The notes under the pieces were generated by a model that was not told where the DNA came from, did no database searches, and saw nothing but the letters and a program-made list of their open reading frames with translations. Below are positions 18,978-29,304 of a stretch of 64,000 bases of DNA, piece by piece. Position 1 is the first letter of the stretch, and each line of letters opens with the position of its first letter. The DNA lies in assembly GCA_903907865.1 (NCBI GenBank), contig CAIVPR010000044.1, forward strand, positions 124,001 to 188,000, written 5' to 3'. The DNA is from an uncultured Acidobacteriia bacterium. GTDB taxonomy: Bacteria; Acidobacteriota; Terriglobia; Bryobacterales; Bryobacteraceae. Both the position numbers and the translations under genes were made by a program.

Positions 18978-19643
18978 ATGGCGCGCCTACTCGTGTTCGT
19001 GGAAGGCCACACCGAAGCCGCATTCGTGGATGAAGTCCTCCAACCCCACCTCGTCGCCTCTGGGTACCACCAAGTTTCTGCCCGGTTGCTTGGCTCGGCA
19101 ATGCAAAACACGCACCGTGGTGGAATCCGAAGCTGGTCGCAGGTGCGGCGCGACCTGTCGCGGAAGTTGCTGGAAGACCGCACCGGACTCGTGACCACAA
19201 TGGTGGACTACTACCGGCTCCCCGCTGACTGGCCCGGCCGGGGCACCTCAGCCACCCCAAGCGAAATCCAGTTCCGCCTGCACGCCGACATGGCAGCCCA
19301 ACTGAACAGCGCATTCGACGCGGGCCGGTTCCTTCCTTTCGTTGTAATGCACGAATTTGAAGGGCTACTATTCAGCGACTGTACGGCATTCAGTCGGACT
19401 ATCGGCCGCGCCGACCTAGAGACGGAATTCCGAAAGATCCGCGACGCGTTTCCAACTCCCGAAGACATCAACGACTCACCCTCCACCGCGCCGTCGAAAC
19501 GCATCCTCAACCTGTCGCCCCGCTACAAGAAGCTCGATGGCGTGGCTGCCGCCAATGCCATCGGCCTCGACCGCATCCGCAAGGAGTGCCCCCACTTCGC
19601 CAGTTGGCTAGACCGCCTCGAAGCCCTCGTTTCGAAAGAATAG
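18978..19643 (+). CDS. DUF4276-family (TOPRIM-like) protein
   Basis: ARLLVFVEGHTEAAFVDEVLQPHL, VTTMVDYYRLPADWPG, FVVMHEFEGLLFSD, LSPRYKKLDG. Start 2 nt after the ATPase stop. Confidence 0.8.
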   Translation: MARLLVFVEGHTEAAFVDEVLQPHLVASGYHQVSARLLGSAMQNTHRGGIRSWSQVRRDLSRKLLEDRTGLVTTMVDYYRLPADWPGRGTSATPSEIQFRLHADMAAQLNSAFDAGRFLPFVVMHEFEGLLFSDCTAFSRTIGRADLETEFRKIRDAFPTPEDINDSPSTAPSKRILNLSPRYKKLDGVAAANAIGLDRIRKECPHFASWLDRLEALVSKE

Positions 19644-19783
19644 CAGCCCCGGCCACCCCCCGGTCACATCCCCCAAAAATATTCCCAACCCCAACACCCC
19701 AAACCACTTACCCCCACCGCCCCGCCTCCCGGACACCCGTTTTTCCACTCCCCCATACTAAAACCAACCACGGGAGAATCCAC

Positions 19784-20485
19784 ATGTCCACCACCGCAAA
19801 GCAAATCGCCGCCAACCGCCAGAACGCCCAAAAATCCACCGGCCCAAGGACCGCAGCCGGCAAGCAGGCCATCAAAGTCAACGCCGTCCGCCACGGCCTA
19901 ACCGGACGCACCGTCGTCCTCCCCTCCGACGATCTCGACCTCTACAAAACCCACGTCAAAACCCTAACCGCCCACCTCAAACCCGAAGGTCCCGAGGAAA
20001 TCCAACTCGCAGCCCTCATCGCCGACGACTACTGGCGGCTCCAGCGTATCCACTCCATCGAGGACGGCATCTTCGCCATGCAATTCGCCGAGAACGAAAC
20101 CCTCGCCACCCACCCGCAGGCCGACGCGACCCTCAACCAAGCTAAGGCGTACCTCCAGCATTCCAAAGAACTCGAACGCCTAACCCTCTACGAACAACGC
20201 ATCCATCGCGCCATCAAGACCGCCACCACCCGACTCGAAGCGCTCCAACAATCCCGCCGCGCCTCCGCCACCACTGAGCCGGCCGCTCCCACAAAAGCTA
20301 TGGCCGCCCATGCCGCCATGCCCCAAGCGCCATCCGAGCACATCGGCTCAACGGCTTTGAATTTTCGAACGCCAGATCCAGTTCCCGATACCCCTGCCGG
20401 GCCCCGGAAAACCAAACGGCCCGGCAACGACAGTGGATTCCCACCATCGCGTCCGGGCCGCGGCACCACTCTCCAAACGACCTAG
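19784..20485 (+). CDS. Hypothetical protein with NRQNAQKSTGPRTAAGKQ N-terminus
   Basis: Recognisable widespread N-terminal motif; ATG 19784 preferred over 19586. Confidence 0.65.
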   Translation: MSTTAKQIAANRQNAQKSTGPRTAAGKQAIKVNAVRHGLTGRTVVLPSDDLDLYKTHVKTLTAHLKPEGPEEIQLAALIADDYWRLQRIHSIEDGIFAMQFAENETLATHPQADATLNQAKAYLQHSKELERLTLYEQRIHRAIKTATTRLEALQQSRRASATTEPAAPTKAMAAHAAMPQAPSEHIGSTALNFRTPDPVPDTPAGPRKTKRPGNDSGFPPSRPGRGTTLQTT

Positions 20486-22221
20486 TTCAACTCAAACAGA
20501 TACAACCCGGCCGACCCCGTGGCCAGCACATGCTGCTTGCCGTCGAGCAGGAACGTCTCCGGCGGGCTCGTCAGATTCCCGATCTCCGAATGCCACAGCG
20601 GCTTGCCGTCCATCGCCCGGACCGCCTCGATTCCGCCGCCATTCGACAGGAACAACACCCCGCCCGCCGTCGTCGTGAACCCGACACTGCCCGTGGTCAA
20701 CTCATGCCGCCACGCCACCTTGCCGGTCTTGTAGTCGATCGCGATCAGATACGTCGGCCAAGTCGCGCCGCCGCCATTCTCGTTGATCCCGCCCAAGCCC
20801 ATCGACCCGCGCGGATCCGGTTCCAGCAGGTACGCGATATGCAACGTGTTCATTTCATACACGTAGAACAACCCCGTGTCCGGCGAGAATGCCGGTGGCG
20901 GATAATTCAAGACGTCCGCATTCACCAGCGAGCCCGCGATCGTCGCGTCCTTGTGCGGATTCCGCTGCACTTCGCCGCGCTTGTTCAGGTGCAGCTTCGA
21001 GTCCGGGCTGATGTCCGACGCGTAGTTGTTCACCAAGCCCAGCTTGCTGGTCACCAGATGCTCGCCTGTCACCCGGTCGAGGACGTAGAAATACCCGTTG
21101 CGCGTCGCCATCATCACCAGCTTGCGAATCTTGCCGCCGAACGGCAGGTCGGCGATGATTGGAGTCTCCGTCGAATCCCAGTCGTGCGTGTCATGTGGCG
21201 AGGCCGAGAAGTACCACTTCAGCTTGCCGGTCTCCACATCCAGGGCCAGCAGGCAGGACGTGTACAGGTTGTCGCCGTCGCCGCGCCCCTGCGTGTAGGC
21301 CGGAGTCGGATTGCCCGTTCCGAAGTAATAAAGGTGCGTTTCGGGATCGTAGGACCCCGGAATCCACGAAGTGCCGCCGCCATGCCGCGCCGCGTCGAGG
21401 CTCGCCCAGGTCTCGAGTCCCGGATCGCCCGCCTTCTGCGCCGTGGAGTAAAACTTCCACTGCTCTTCGCCCGTCTCCGGGTCGAGGGATTTCAAATACG
21501 CGGGCTCGTCCGTATCGTTGCCCGTGCCCACGATGATGTGGTTGCCGATCACCATCGGTACGTTGGTCGAGAAGTACTGCTGCTCGAACGGGGCGATTTC
21601 CTTCTTCCAGACCTCGCGGCCCGTCTTGGCGTCGAGGCAGACGACCCAGTCGTCGTGCAATTCGAAGTAGATGTAGCCGTGCCACATGCTCGGACCGCGC
21701 GTGCCGGTGGCCGTACCGCCACGGAACTTCCAGTAGTAGTGCCAGATCACCGACCCGTCGTGCGCGTCGATCGCGTAGACATCGTTGATGGACGCCCCGT
21801 AAAGCACGCCGTCGACATACAGGATGCCGCCGCCGAAGCGCGTCGGGCCGCAGTTGTTGACGCTGCCGTCGCCGAAACCGCCCACCACGATCGGAGCTGC
21901 CGTGCCGCCGCCGAAGCCGCCCCGGCCGCCGCCACCACCTCCGCGACCGCCACCACCGGGTCCGGCCGCCGCCGCGCCTGTCCCGTTTGGACCGCACGCC
22001 ATCGTGATGTTATTGTTCACCCAGCGCAGGCTGAGGTTCTTCACCGTCTGCGTGTTGATCTGCTTGAGCGCGCTGTAGCGCTTCCCGGTCATGTCGCCCG
22101 AGTAGCTCGTCCATTGGTCGGACAGCGGCTTCACAATGTCGGTCGGATCCAGTCCGACCTTCTGCGCCAGCACCAGAGCGGGAACCGCCAGTAGGATTGC
22201 GATGAATATGGATTTCTTCAT
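20482..22221 (-). CDS. PQQ-binding-like beta-propeller dehydrogenase
   Basis: Signal peptide; WTSYSGDMTGKRYSALKQIN; W-motif repeats (DAKTGREVWKKEIAP, DYKTGKVAWRHEL). Confidence 0.85.
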   Translation of the reverse strand: MKKSIFIAILLAVPALVLAQKVGLDPTDIVKPLSDQWTSYSGDMTGKRYSALKQINTQTVKNLSLRWVNNNITMACGPNGTGAAAAGPGGGGRGGGGGGRGGFGGGTAAPIVVGGFGDGSVNNCGPTRFGGGILYVDGVLYGASINDVYAIDAHDGSVIWHYYWKFRGGTATGTRGPSMWHGYIYFELHDDWVVCLDAKTGREVWKKEIAPFEQQYFSTNVPMVIGNHIIVGTGNDTDEPAYLKSLDPETGEEQWKFYSTAQKAGDPGLETWASLDAARHGGGTSWIPGSYDPETHLYYFGTGNPTPAYTQGRGDGDNLYTSCLLALDVETGKLKWYFSASPHDTHDWDSTETPIIADLPFGGKIRKLVMMATRNGYFYVLDRVTGEHLVTSKLGLVNNYASDISPDSKLHLNKRGEVQRNPHKDATIAGSLVNADVLNYPPPAFSPDTGLFYVYEMNTLHIAYLLEPDPRGSMGLGGINENGGGATWPTYLIAIDYKTGKVAWRHELTTGSVGFTTTAGGVLFLSNGGGIEAVRAMDGKPLWHSEIGNLTSPPETFLLDGKQHVLATGSAGLYLFELN

Positions 22222-22236
22222 GTTGGCCTCGCTCGT

Positions 22237-23094
22237 TTAGAGAATCGTCGCCAAGTAGGCGGTGATGTCGTGCATGTTCGTGTCTTCGGGGTCGTCCAGC
22301 ACGAGCAGCATCTTCCGATGGGCGTCCTGCGGGTCCTTCACTTCAATCTTGGGGACGCCGTTCGGGGTGCTGTTGTCGATGGCGACCGACTTGCGCGTGC
22401 CGTCGGCCAGCGTCAGCACGACCAGGAAGTCGTCCTTCCGCACCAGCCGGCCTTCGAACTTCTGTCCGTTGGCGAGGGTCACGGTCGCAGTGCGGTTGCC
22501 GCCGCCGAAGCCGCGTCCGCCCGCGCGTCCGGAAACCCAGCGGCCCTGCAGATCCTTCGGGTCTTCGTATTTCGCGCCGATGCCCTTCAGGTCGCCGGTG
22601 ACGGAGTGGCAGCTGGCGCACATCTTGCCGAACTTGGCCTCGCCCGCCTTGGCGTCGCCGATGAGGACGTTGTAGACCAGTCCGACCGGATTGCGACCGG
22701 GAGGGCTCCCTTGACCGCCCATCTTCGCTTGGACGCTGTGGATGTACTCGGAGATCGCGCCGGTGTCGGTGTCGGGGAGGTTGATGGCGGGGGTGTGTTT
22801 GGCCACGCTCGCGGCCACCAGTTCGCCCTTCTTGTCGCTCATCGTCTCGGTGGAGCGGAGCAGGTTGGCACCATTCTGGGCCGGGGTCTTGTCGATCACG
22901 CCGCGCAGGTCGGCCGCGTGGCAGGAGGCGCAGTTGCCGTCATACAAGGCTTTTCCGCGCGCCAGCACGTCCTGCGGAGCCAGTGGCCGCGTGTATTGCG
23001 GGAACCCTCCGGACCGTCCCGGTCCCTGTGCCATCAGCGGTGCCGACAGCACCCCGATTCCGGCCACGATCATCCATGCGTACCTCTTACCCAT
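22237..23094 (-). CDS. c-type cytochrome (two CxxCH motifs)
   Basis: CASCHAADLRG and CASCHSVTGDLKGI; signal peptide from ATG 23094. Confidence 0.85.
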   Translation of the reverse strand: MGKRYAWMIVAGIGVLSAPLMAQGPGRSGGFPQYTRPLAPQDVLARGKALYDGNCASCHAADLRGVIDKTPAQNGANLLRSTETMSDKKGELVAASVAKHTPAINLPDTDTGAISEYIHSVQAKMGGQGSPPGRNPVGLVYNVLIGDAKAGEAKFGKMCASCHSVTGDLKGIGAKYEDPKDLQGRWVSGRAGGRGFGGGNRTATVTLANGQKFEGRLVRKDDFLVVLTLADGTRKSVAIDNSTPNGVPKIEVKDPQDAHRKMLLVLDDPEDTNMHDITAYLATIL

Positions 23095-23226
23095 TCGTCC
23101 TCCCTCTATGAAACACAAAGGTCGATTATATATGGCCCCCCTGCACCCGATACACTTCTTTACTTCGGGCACCCTGAAGACGGTATATAGTGGCCTTGAA
23201 ACGATACAAGGCCGCGCGCAGCCGTT

Positions 23227-23655
23227 ATGTCCGAAACAGCGTTCCACCACATGCAGGTGACCGTTACCGATCTCGACCGGTCGCGCGCGTTCTACGGCAC
23301 CTTTCTAGGCCTGCCGGAACTGCCGCGCCCGGAGTTCCTCTATACCGGCGCATGGTTCCAGTTGGCCGGGGGGCAGGAACTGCACATCGTGCGCGTTCCC
23401 GGCGCGATCTGGCGTCCGCCGCAGACCATGGAGATCTACGAGACCCACATCGCGTTGCGTGTGGACAGTTTCCAAGCCGCCCTCGACCGCCTGCACGCCG
23501 CCGGGTTCCACGAGGATTTGCCCGACGACCACGACCTCAAAATGGTCGTCAAGCGCCACCCGCCAACCGGGTACCCGCAGGTCTATTTCTTCGACCCCGA
23601 CCGCCATCTGGTCGAATGGAACGCCGCCGCCCTGGACTCGACGCCAAGCACGTGA
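23227..23655 (+). CDS. VOC-family (glyoxalase-like) protein
   Basis: FHHMQVTVTDLDRSRAFYGTFLGLPE, YFFDPDRHLVEWNA. Confidence 0.85.
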   Translation: MSETAFHHMQVTVTDLDRSRAFYGTFLGLPELPRPEFLYTGAWFQLAGGQELHIVRVPGAIWRPPQTMEIYETHIALRVDSFQAALDRLHAAGFHEDLPDDHDLKMVVKRHPPTGYPQVYFFDPDRHLVEWNAAALDSTPST

Positions 23656-23669
23656 ATGGAAAGGTACGT

Positions 23670-24641
23670 ATGAAACTGCAAACGCTGGTTGTTGCAATGG
23701 CAGGCTCGGCCTTGCTATTCGCCCAGGCGCCGCCGGTTCCGCCCGGAGCAACCGGCAATGCTGGTTTTGCCGGACCGGGCGAAGGTCGCGGTCCGGGTGG
23801 CGAGGGCCGTGGACCCGGTGGTCGCGGTCGCGGGCAACTGGGAGGCCAGGCCGCCGGATTCGTGGTGACCCCGGTCATCGACACCGTTCCCCCCGAGCTT
23901 CCCGCCGACCTCAAGCCCGGCGGCATCCTGATCTTTTCCAAGACCAGCGGATTCCGCGAGGAGGCCGCCATCCAGGCCTCCGACGTTGCTCTTGCCGTGA
24001 TCGCGAAGGTGCACAACTGGCCCTACTTCATCACCGAGAACGGTGCCGTTATGAACGCCGAGCAACTGGCCAAATTCAAGCTCGTGATTTGGAACAACAC
24101 CAGCGGCGACAGCCTCAACGACGCCCAGAAGGCCGCGTTCCAGACTTGGGTGGAAAACGGCGGTTCCGTTCTCGGCACCCACGGCGCTGGCGGCGACCCG
24201 GTTTCCTTCCCCGCACCGCGCACCGTTTCACCTTGGAAGTGGTTCATCGATACCCTGCTTGGGGCGCAGTTCACCTCCCACTCGGCTATCATGCCCGGTG
24301 ACGCCCACGTCGTTGACGCCAAGAGCCCCATCACCAAAGGGCTGCCCGCCGTGATCCGCCGAGCCGACGAGTGGTACGCCTTCACCGAATCGGTCAGCAA
24401 GAAGCCGGGCTATCATGTTCTGATCACCGCCGACGAGAAAAGCTACACCCCCGGTCGTGCGACCATGGGCGCGGACCATCCGCTCGCCTGGTGGCATTGC
24501 GTCGGCAAGGGCCACGTTGTCTATTCGGCCTTGGGACACGGCGGCATGATGTACGCCGAAACACCGATCATTCAGTTATTGGAAAACGCCATGGCCTGGG
24601 GTCTGGCGGAACACGGGCACGCATGTCCGGTAGGAAAGTAG
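23670..24641 (+). CDS. ThuA-domain secreted protein
   Basis: Start MKLQTLVVAMAGSALLFAQ; ILIFSKTSGFRE, DHPLAWWHCVGKGHVVYSALGHG. Confidence 0.85.
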   Translation: MKLQTLVVAMAGSALLFAQAPPVPPGATGNAGFAGPGEGRGPGGEGRGPGGRGRGQLGGQAAGFVVTPVIDTVPPELPADLKPGGILIFSKTSGFREEAAIQASDVALAVIAKVHNWPYFITENGAVMNAEQLAKFKLVIWNNTSGDSLNDAQKAAFQTWVENGGSVLGTHGAGGDPVSFPAPRTVSPWKWFIDTLLGAQFTSHSAIMPGDAHVVDAKSPITKGLPAVIRRADEWYAFTESVSKKPGYHVLITADEKSYTPGRATMGADHPLAWWHCVGKGHVVYSALGHGGMMYAETPIIQLLENAMAWGLAEHGHACPVGK

Positions 24642-24648
24642 GAAATCG

Positions 24649-25656
24649 ATGAAAGCAACGAAGACAATTTTGATCCCGATGGGCTTGTGCGCTGCGGCAA
24701 TGCTGCTGACCGTTCCGGTCGCGCAATCGCAGGCCCCGGCCCAGGGCGCCGCGGGAGCCACCGGTGCGACGGGCGGCGCTGGCGGCGGGCGCGGCGGTTT
24801 CATGCGCGGCGCGTCCGTGCCGTTTGATTATGCCGACAATGAAGGCTGGCAGTCGCTATTCGACGGCCAGACGCTGAAGGGCTGGGACGGCGATCCGCGG
24901 TTCTGGTCCATCAAGGACGGCGCGATCTACGTCAACCCCACCTGCGAGAAGCCGACCGGCACCATCTACACCATCTGGACCGGTGGCGCCCCCGCCGATT
25001 TCGCCCTCAAGTATGAACTCAAGGGTACCGGGAACATCAACGGCGGGATGCAGTTCCGCAGCTATATGACTGCGGACCAGAATGTGGAATTCCAATACCC
25101 CCCTCGCGCGGGTCGTGGTGGTGCCGGTCGCGGCCCCGGCGGTCCCGGTGGCGCTCCGGGCGGACGCGGTGCTGTTGCCGGTGCTCCGGGCGCTCCGGGT
25201 GCCCCGGGCGGTGGTCGTGGTCCAGGTCGCGGACCGGCTTGCGCCAATCCAGGCACTCCGCCTTCGGCCGCCGAGCGCGCCAAGTGGGACATGTTCGGTC
25301 CCCAGGCCGACTTCGACGCCAACAACAACTTCAGTGCCATGTTCTACGAGCAGGGCGGACGCGCAATCATCTCGCTGCCGGGCCACGCGCTCCTCGCAGA
25401 GGCGGGCAAGCCGGTGAAGGACCTGGGAACAATCGCCGATAAGGCCAGCATCGATTCCTGGTTCAAGAAGGAAGACTACAACCAGTTCCTGATCGTCGCC
25501 AAAGGCAACACGACGTCGATCTTCATGAACGGGCACCTGATCACCGTCTTCATCGACAACGACCCGAACTATTTCCGCGGCGGGGGGACGATCGGGCTTG
25601 AAGTGGAATCCACCGGCGAGCAGTTCGCCCGCAACATTTTCCTGAAGCGCCTATAG
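24649..25656 (+). CDS. DUF1080 (3-keto-disaccharide hydrolase-like) secreted protein
   Basis: GWQSLFDGQTLKGWDGDPRFWSIKDGAIY; Gly/Pro-rich insert. Confidence 0.85.
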   Translation: MKATKTILIPMGLCAAAMLLTVPVAQSQAPAQGAAGATGATGGAGGGRGGFMRGASVPFDYADNEGWQSLFDGQTLKGWDGDPRFWSIKDGAIYVNPTCEKPTGTIYTIWTGGAPADFALKYELKGTGNINGGMQFRSYMTADQNVEFQYPPRAGRGGAGRGPGGPGGAPGGRGAVAGAPGAPGAPGGGRGPGRGPACANPGTPPSAAERAKWDMFGPQADFDANNNFSAMFYEQGGRAIISLPGHALLAEAGKPVKDLGTIADKASIDSWFKKEDYNQFLIVAKGNTTSIFMNGHLITVFIDNDPNYFRGGGTIGLEVESTGEQFARNIFLKRL

Positions 25657-25657
25657 T

Positions 25658-26203
25658 CTACAACCGGCTGGCGGCCTTGCGCGCGAGCGCCTCGGCCGCC
25701 GCCGTCACGCGGGCCCCGTCGCCGAAGCCCAGTACCGAAACCAGTAGATACTTGCCGCTCTCCGAAACCACGTGCGCCTGGGCTCCGGCTCCGGGGATCT
25801 GCATCAGCACGGCCCACCGGCCCAGTCCGGGAATGGGGCAAATTGCGGCATCCGGGAAGCCGGCCTTCAAAACGGCCAGTTCGTGGGCTGGATCAACGCC
25901 CGCCGGCAGTTGCTGGGAGGAGATCCGCACCATGGCCTCCTTCCCGTCTCCCGCCGCGTAGGTACAGCTCGATTCGCCGCCTTCCTGTTCGTCTGCTCCG
26001 GCTTCCAAACGCCGACCAAGCTCGAGCTCCGCCTCCAGCTTGGTCACCCAGCCGCAGGACCTCGCTTCCAGCTGGACCGTCCGCCACCCCGTGTCGCGTG
26101 CATGCGCGATCTCGGTTCCGGGTGCGGCGGAGGCTAGCAGAAGGAGAAAAACAGTCGGGCTTGGCATGGCTCCATTACAACTGTCGAAGCCGACCTCGGA
26201 CAA
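25658..26203 (-). CDS. Secreted hypothetical protein
   Basis: Convergent ORF with signal-like N-terminus; no recognised motif. Confidence 0.5.
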   Translation of the reverse strand: MSEVGFDSCNGAMPSPTVFLLLLASAAPGTEIAHARDTGWRTVQLEARSCGWVTKLEAELELGRRLEAGADEQEGGESSCTYAAGDGKEAMVRISSQQLPAGVDPAHELAVLKAGFPDAAICPIPGLGRWAVLMQIPGAGAQAHVVSESGKYLLVSVLGFGDGARVTAAAEALARKAASRL

Positions 26204-26240
26204 GGCATACTGTCCTGGCCCGCCAAGGTGGTATTGCCGC

Positions 26241-29210
26241 CTAGGTCCAGGCGGCTAGCTTCTGTTCCAGCGCTTCCCGGTCGATCGGTTTCGACAGATA
26301 GTCGCTCATCCCGGCCGCCAGACAGCGTTCGCGCTCGCCCTGGAGAACATTGGCGGTCAGTGCGATGATCGGGATCTCGGCACCCCCGGGTGCCTGCCGG
26401 ATGGCCTTGGTCGCTTCGAAACCGTCCATCTCCGGCATTTGGCAGTCCATCAAGATTGCAGAGAAGGCCCCGGACACGTAGGCATCCAGCGCCTCCCGGC
26501 CGTTGTTCGCGATGGCCGACGCGTAGCCAAGTTTCTTCAAGTAGAGAACGGCAACCCGCTGGTTGACCGCGTTGTCTTCCACCACCAGGATCCGCTTTCC
26601 GGCGGTCAGGTTGGATGCCGCCGAGTTTTCCCTCTTCGGCGCTCCCTTTGCCTTTTCCCTCGTGGGGGCGGACTCCAGAATGCGCCCCAGTGCCCGCAGC
26701 AGCGTCGATTCCCGTAGGGGCTTCATCAAGACGTCGTCGACGGACCCCGCGCGAATCGAGTCCCGGTCGCTGTGCGAGGACAGGATCAGGATGGGCAATC
26801 TTTCAAACTCGGGCAACTCGCGGATGGACCGGGCCAACATCACACCGTCGATCTCCGGCATCCGGAAATCCGACAGCACCGCGTCATACGGCTTTTCGTT
26901 GCGCATCGAGGCCCGCAGTTCCACCAGCGCGTCGACGGCACCCTCGACGGCGACCACGGCGCATTCGTTGCGCTCCAGTTGCAATTGCAGTACCCGCCGG
27001 TTGGTGGCGTTGTCGTCGATGACCAGGATTCGGCGACCAGCCAGCCGGGCCGGCTTGGCTTCCGGCGCGGGCGGGATGCCGACCCGGATCGTGAACCAGA
27101 ATGTCGAGCCCGAGCCGGCCTGGCTGACGACGCCGATTTCCCCTCCCATCAGTTCCACCAGACGTTTGGAAATCGCCAGTCCCAAGCCGGTGCCCGCAAA
27201 GCGCCGGGTGCTGGAGGAGTCCGCCTGGCTGAAGGCGCGGAACAAGCGCTTCTGGTCTTCGTCAGTGATGCCGATGCCCGTGTCGCGGACCTCGAAGCGG
27301 ATCAGGCCCGAATCCGCAGCCAGGTCCACCACCTGGACGCTGACCGCAACCTCGCCCCGTTCCGTGAATTTGATGGCATTGGCCAGCAGGTTGAGCAGGA
27401 TCTGCCTCAGCCTGTGCTGGTCCCCGCGGACCAGGGACGGGGACGAAGTCGGCTCGGGGAGGATGAGCTCCAACCCCTTGCCGTGCGCCGCAGCCGCCAC
27501 GATCTCGACGCATTCCTCGATTGCGTTGAACAACTCGAACTCGACGTCATCGAGGTCGAGCTTGCCCGCGTCAATCTTGGAGAAGTCGAGGATGTCGTTG
27601 ATGATCGACAGCAGCGCCTCCCCGGAATTGCGGATCGTGGAGACGTACTCGCGCTGGTCGCTGTTGAGCTGGGTGTCCATCAACAGGGCCGTCATTCCGA
27701 TGACGCCGTTCATGGGCGTCCGGATCTCATGGCTCATGGTGGCGAGGAAGTCGCTCTTGGCGCGGGCCGCGGCCTCGGCTGCGTCGCGCGCGGCGGCCAA
27801 TTCCACAGACTGGGCTTTGAGGGCAATCTCGTTGCGCCGGATCTCGGTTACATCCTGCACAAACCCCCGCATGCCTGGACGGTCCTTCATTTCCGTTCGA
27901 ACCGGCTCCGCGACCATGTGCAAATGCCGGACGGTTCCGCTCGGCAGGACCAATTCATAGTTGTAGACGCCGGTGCCCAATTCCTTCTGCGCGTGGGTGT
28001 AGGCGCGGACGAGGCGTTTCCGGTCGCGCGGGTCCACCATGCGGCCCAGGAATTCCTCGATCGTCGGGGGGCCGAGGGCGGCGTCCCGTTCGAAGATTGT
28101 GAACATGGCGTTCGAGCATCGAACCTTTCGGTTCTCGTCGATCTCCCAACTGCCGATGGATGCCATGCGTTGGGTTGTTTCAAGCAGTTCCTGCGCGCGG
28201 CGGTTGCGCGACGCCAAGTCCTTCTGTTCCGTGATGTCCCGGAAATAGATGGAAAGTCCACCCAGGGTGGGATGACACGCAACGTCGAGCCATGTGCCCA
28301 GGTCCGAGTGCCGGGCCTCGAACCTGGCCGGGCGCCCCTCGGCCACCGTCTTGCGGAAGTGGGCGAGGAATTCGGGGTCGGCGTCGGGAAACAAATCTGT
28401 AAGACTTCCTCCGACGGTCGCCTTGTCACCGAGTGCAATCCGCGCCTTTTGGTTGAGATGCGTGATTATCAGGGCGGAGTCGGCTGCCACGATGCTGTCC
28501 AAGGTGCCGTCCAGCACCGACGACAGCCGGTCGGCCGATTCGCGCAACCACGTTTCCAATTGCTGCCGACGACCCAACTCGCGAAGGGCCACCCACAACC
28601 CGACCAAGCCCAGCACCAAGGCGCTCGCCAGCGTAATCCCCATGGCTGCGAATGCGATGGTGTTATCGCGCTGCCGCCGGTATTTCAGTTCCTCGACCAG
28701 CAAGGTTTCGGAAGCCTGCGCGCGGCTGATCCCGGACTGCAGGAAGGCGTCGAATTCGTCCGACAGCCGCTGCAGATTTGACGGAGTGGCCCGTTCCAAG
28801 GCGGCGAGGCGGCTTTCAGCCCCGGCCGAAAAGGCCCTCAAACCCGAATTGCCGTTGGAAACCGGACGGTTGGTGGCAATGCCGAGCGCGACATGGATGC
28901 GTTCGCGGCAAGCCCCCACGGCTGTCGACAGGTCCTCGGGATGCGGCGGGTTGCCTCCGCGCGGGACTTGGTCGTGGACTCTTTCGCAAGCGTTTGCGAT
29001 GGACTGCAGACTGGCCGTGACCGCATAGGAGCGCTCAATCCCCCGCGCATCCTCGGCGGACTTCGAAATGACCCTCAATTCCAACGCACGGGCCGTGATC
29101 AGCAGGACGATGGCCGTCGAAAAGCTCGCCTTGATCTTGGAGCGGGATGAGATCACAGTTTGTCCGTTCGGACCGTGGACTGCCTTGGTCCTCAATCTGA
29201 ATTGTTTCAC
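26241..29210 (-). CDS. Hybrid sensor histidine kinase, PAS domains, two receiver domains
   Basis: [19 protein letters not shown] (H-box), [22 protein letters not shown] (G-box), two REC domains ([14 protein letters not shown] and [18 protein letters not shown]). Confidence 0.92.
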   Translation of the reverse strand: MKQFRLRTKAVHGPNGQTVISSRSKIKASFSTAIVLLITARALELRVISKSAEDARGIERSYAVTASLQSIANACERVHDQVPRGGNPPHPEDLSTAVGACRERIHVALGIATNRPVSNGNSGLRAFSAGAESRLAALERATPSNLQRLSDEFDAFLQSGISRAQASETLLVEELKYRRQRDNTIAFAAMGITLASALVLGLVGLWVALRELGRRQQLETWLRESADRLSSVLDGTLDSIVAADSALIITHLNQKARIALGDKATVGGSLTDLFPDADPEFLAHFRKTVAEGRPARFEARHSDLGTWLDVACHPTLGGLSIYFRDITEQKDLASRNRRAQELLETTQRMASIGSWEIDENRKVRCSNAMFTIFERDAALGPPTIEEFLGRMVDPRDRKRLVRAYTHAQKELGTGVYNYELVLPSGTVRHLHMVAEPVRTEMKDRPGMRGFVQDVTEIRRNEIALKAQSVELAAARDAAEAAARAKSDFLATMSHEIRTPMNGVIGMTALLMDTQLNSDQREYVSTIRNSGEALLSIINDILDFSKIDAGKLDLDDVEFELFNAIEECVEIVAAAAHGKGLELILPEPTSSPSLVRGDQHRLRQILLNLLANAIKFTERGEVAVSVQVVDLAADSGLIRFEVRDTGIGITDEDQKRLFRAFSQADSSSTRRFAGTGLGLAISKRLVELMGGEIGVVSQAGSGSTFWFTIRVGIPPAPEAKPARLAGRRILVIDDNATNRRVLQLQLERNECAVVAVEGAVDALVELRASMRNEKPYDAVLSDFRMPEIDGVMLARSIRELPEFERLPILILSSHSDRDSIRAGSVDDVLMKPLRESTLLRALGRILESAPTREKAKGAPKRENSAASNLTAGKRILVVEDNAVNQRVAVLYLKKLGYASAIANNGREALDAYVSGAFSAILMDCQMPEMDGFEATKAIRQAPGGAEIPIIALTANVLQGERERCLAAGMSDYLSKPIDREALEQKLAAWT

Positions 29211-29304
29211 GACGGCACACGAGCCGCGCCGACGCAGTGTGACGAATGGGGTCGGGGCGTTGTCATGAATGGGTTATGATAACCGCAGGTAGTCGACGAA
29301 AATT

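Noticed and set aside
20530-22194. 554-aa plus-strand ORF opposite the PQQ dehydrogenase
   Set aside because: His/Arg-rich shadow ORF with no domain logic; the real gene is on the minus strand.
26772-28781. 669-aa plus-strand ORF opposite the hybrid histidine kinase
   Set aside because: Mirror ORF in high-GC DNA; the minus strand has clear kinase and receiver motifs.
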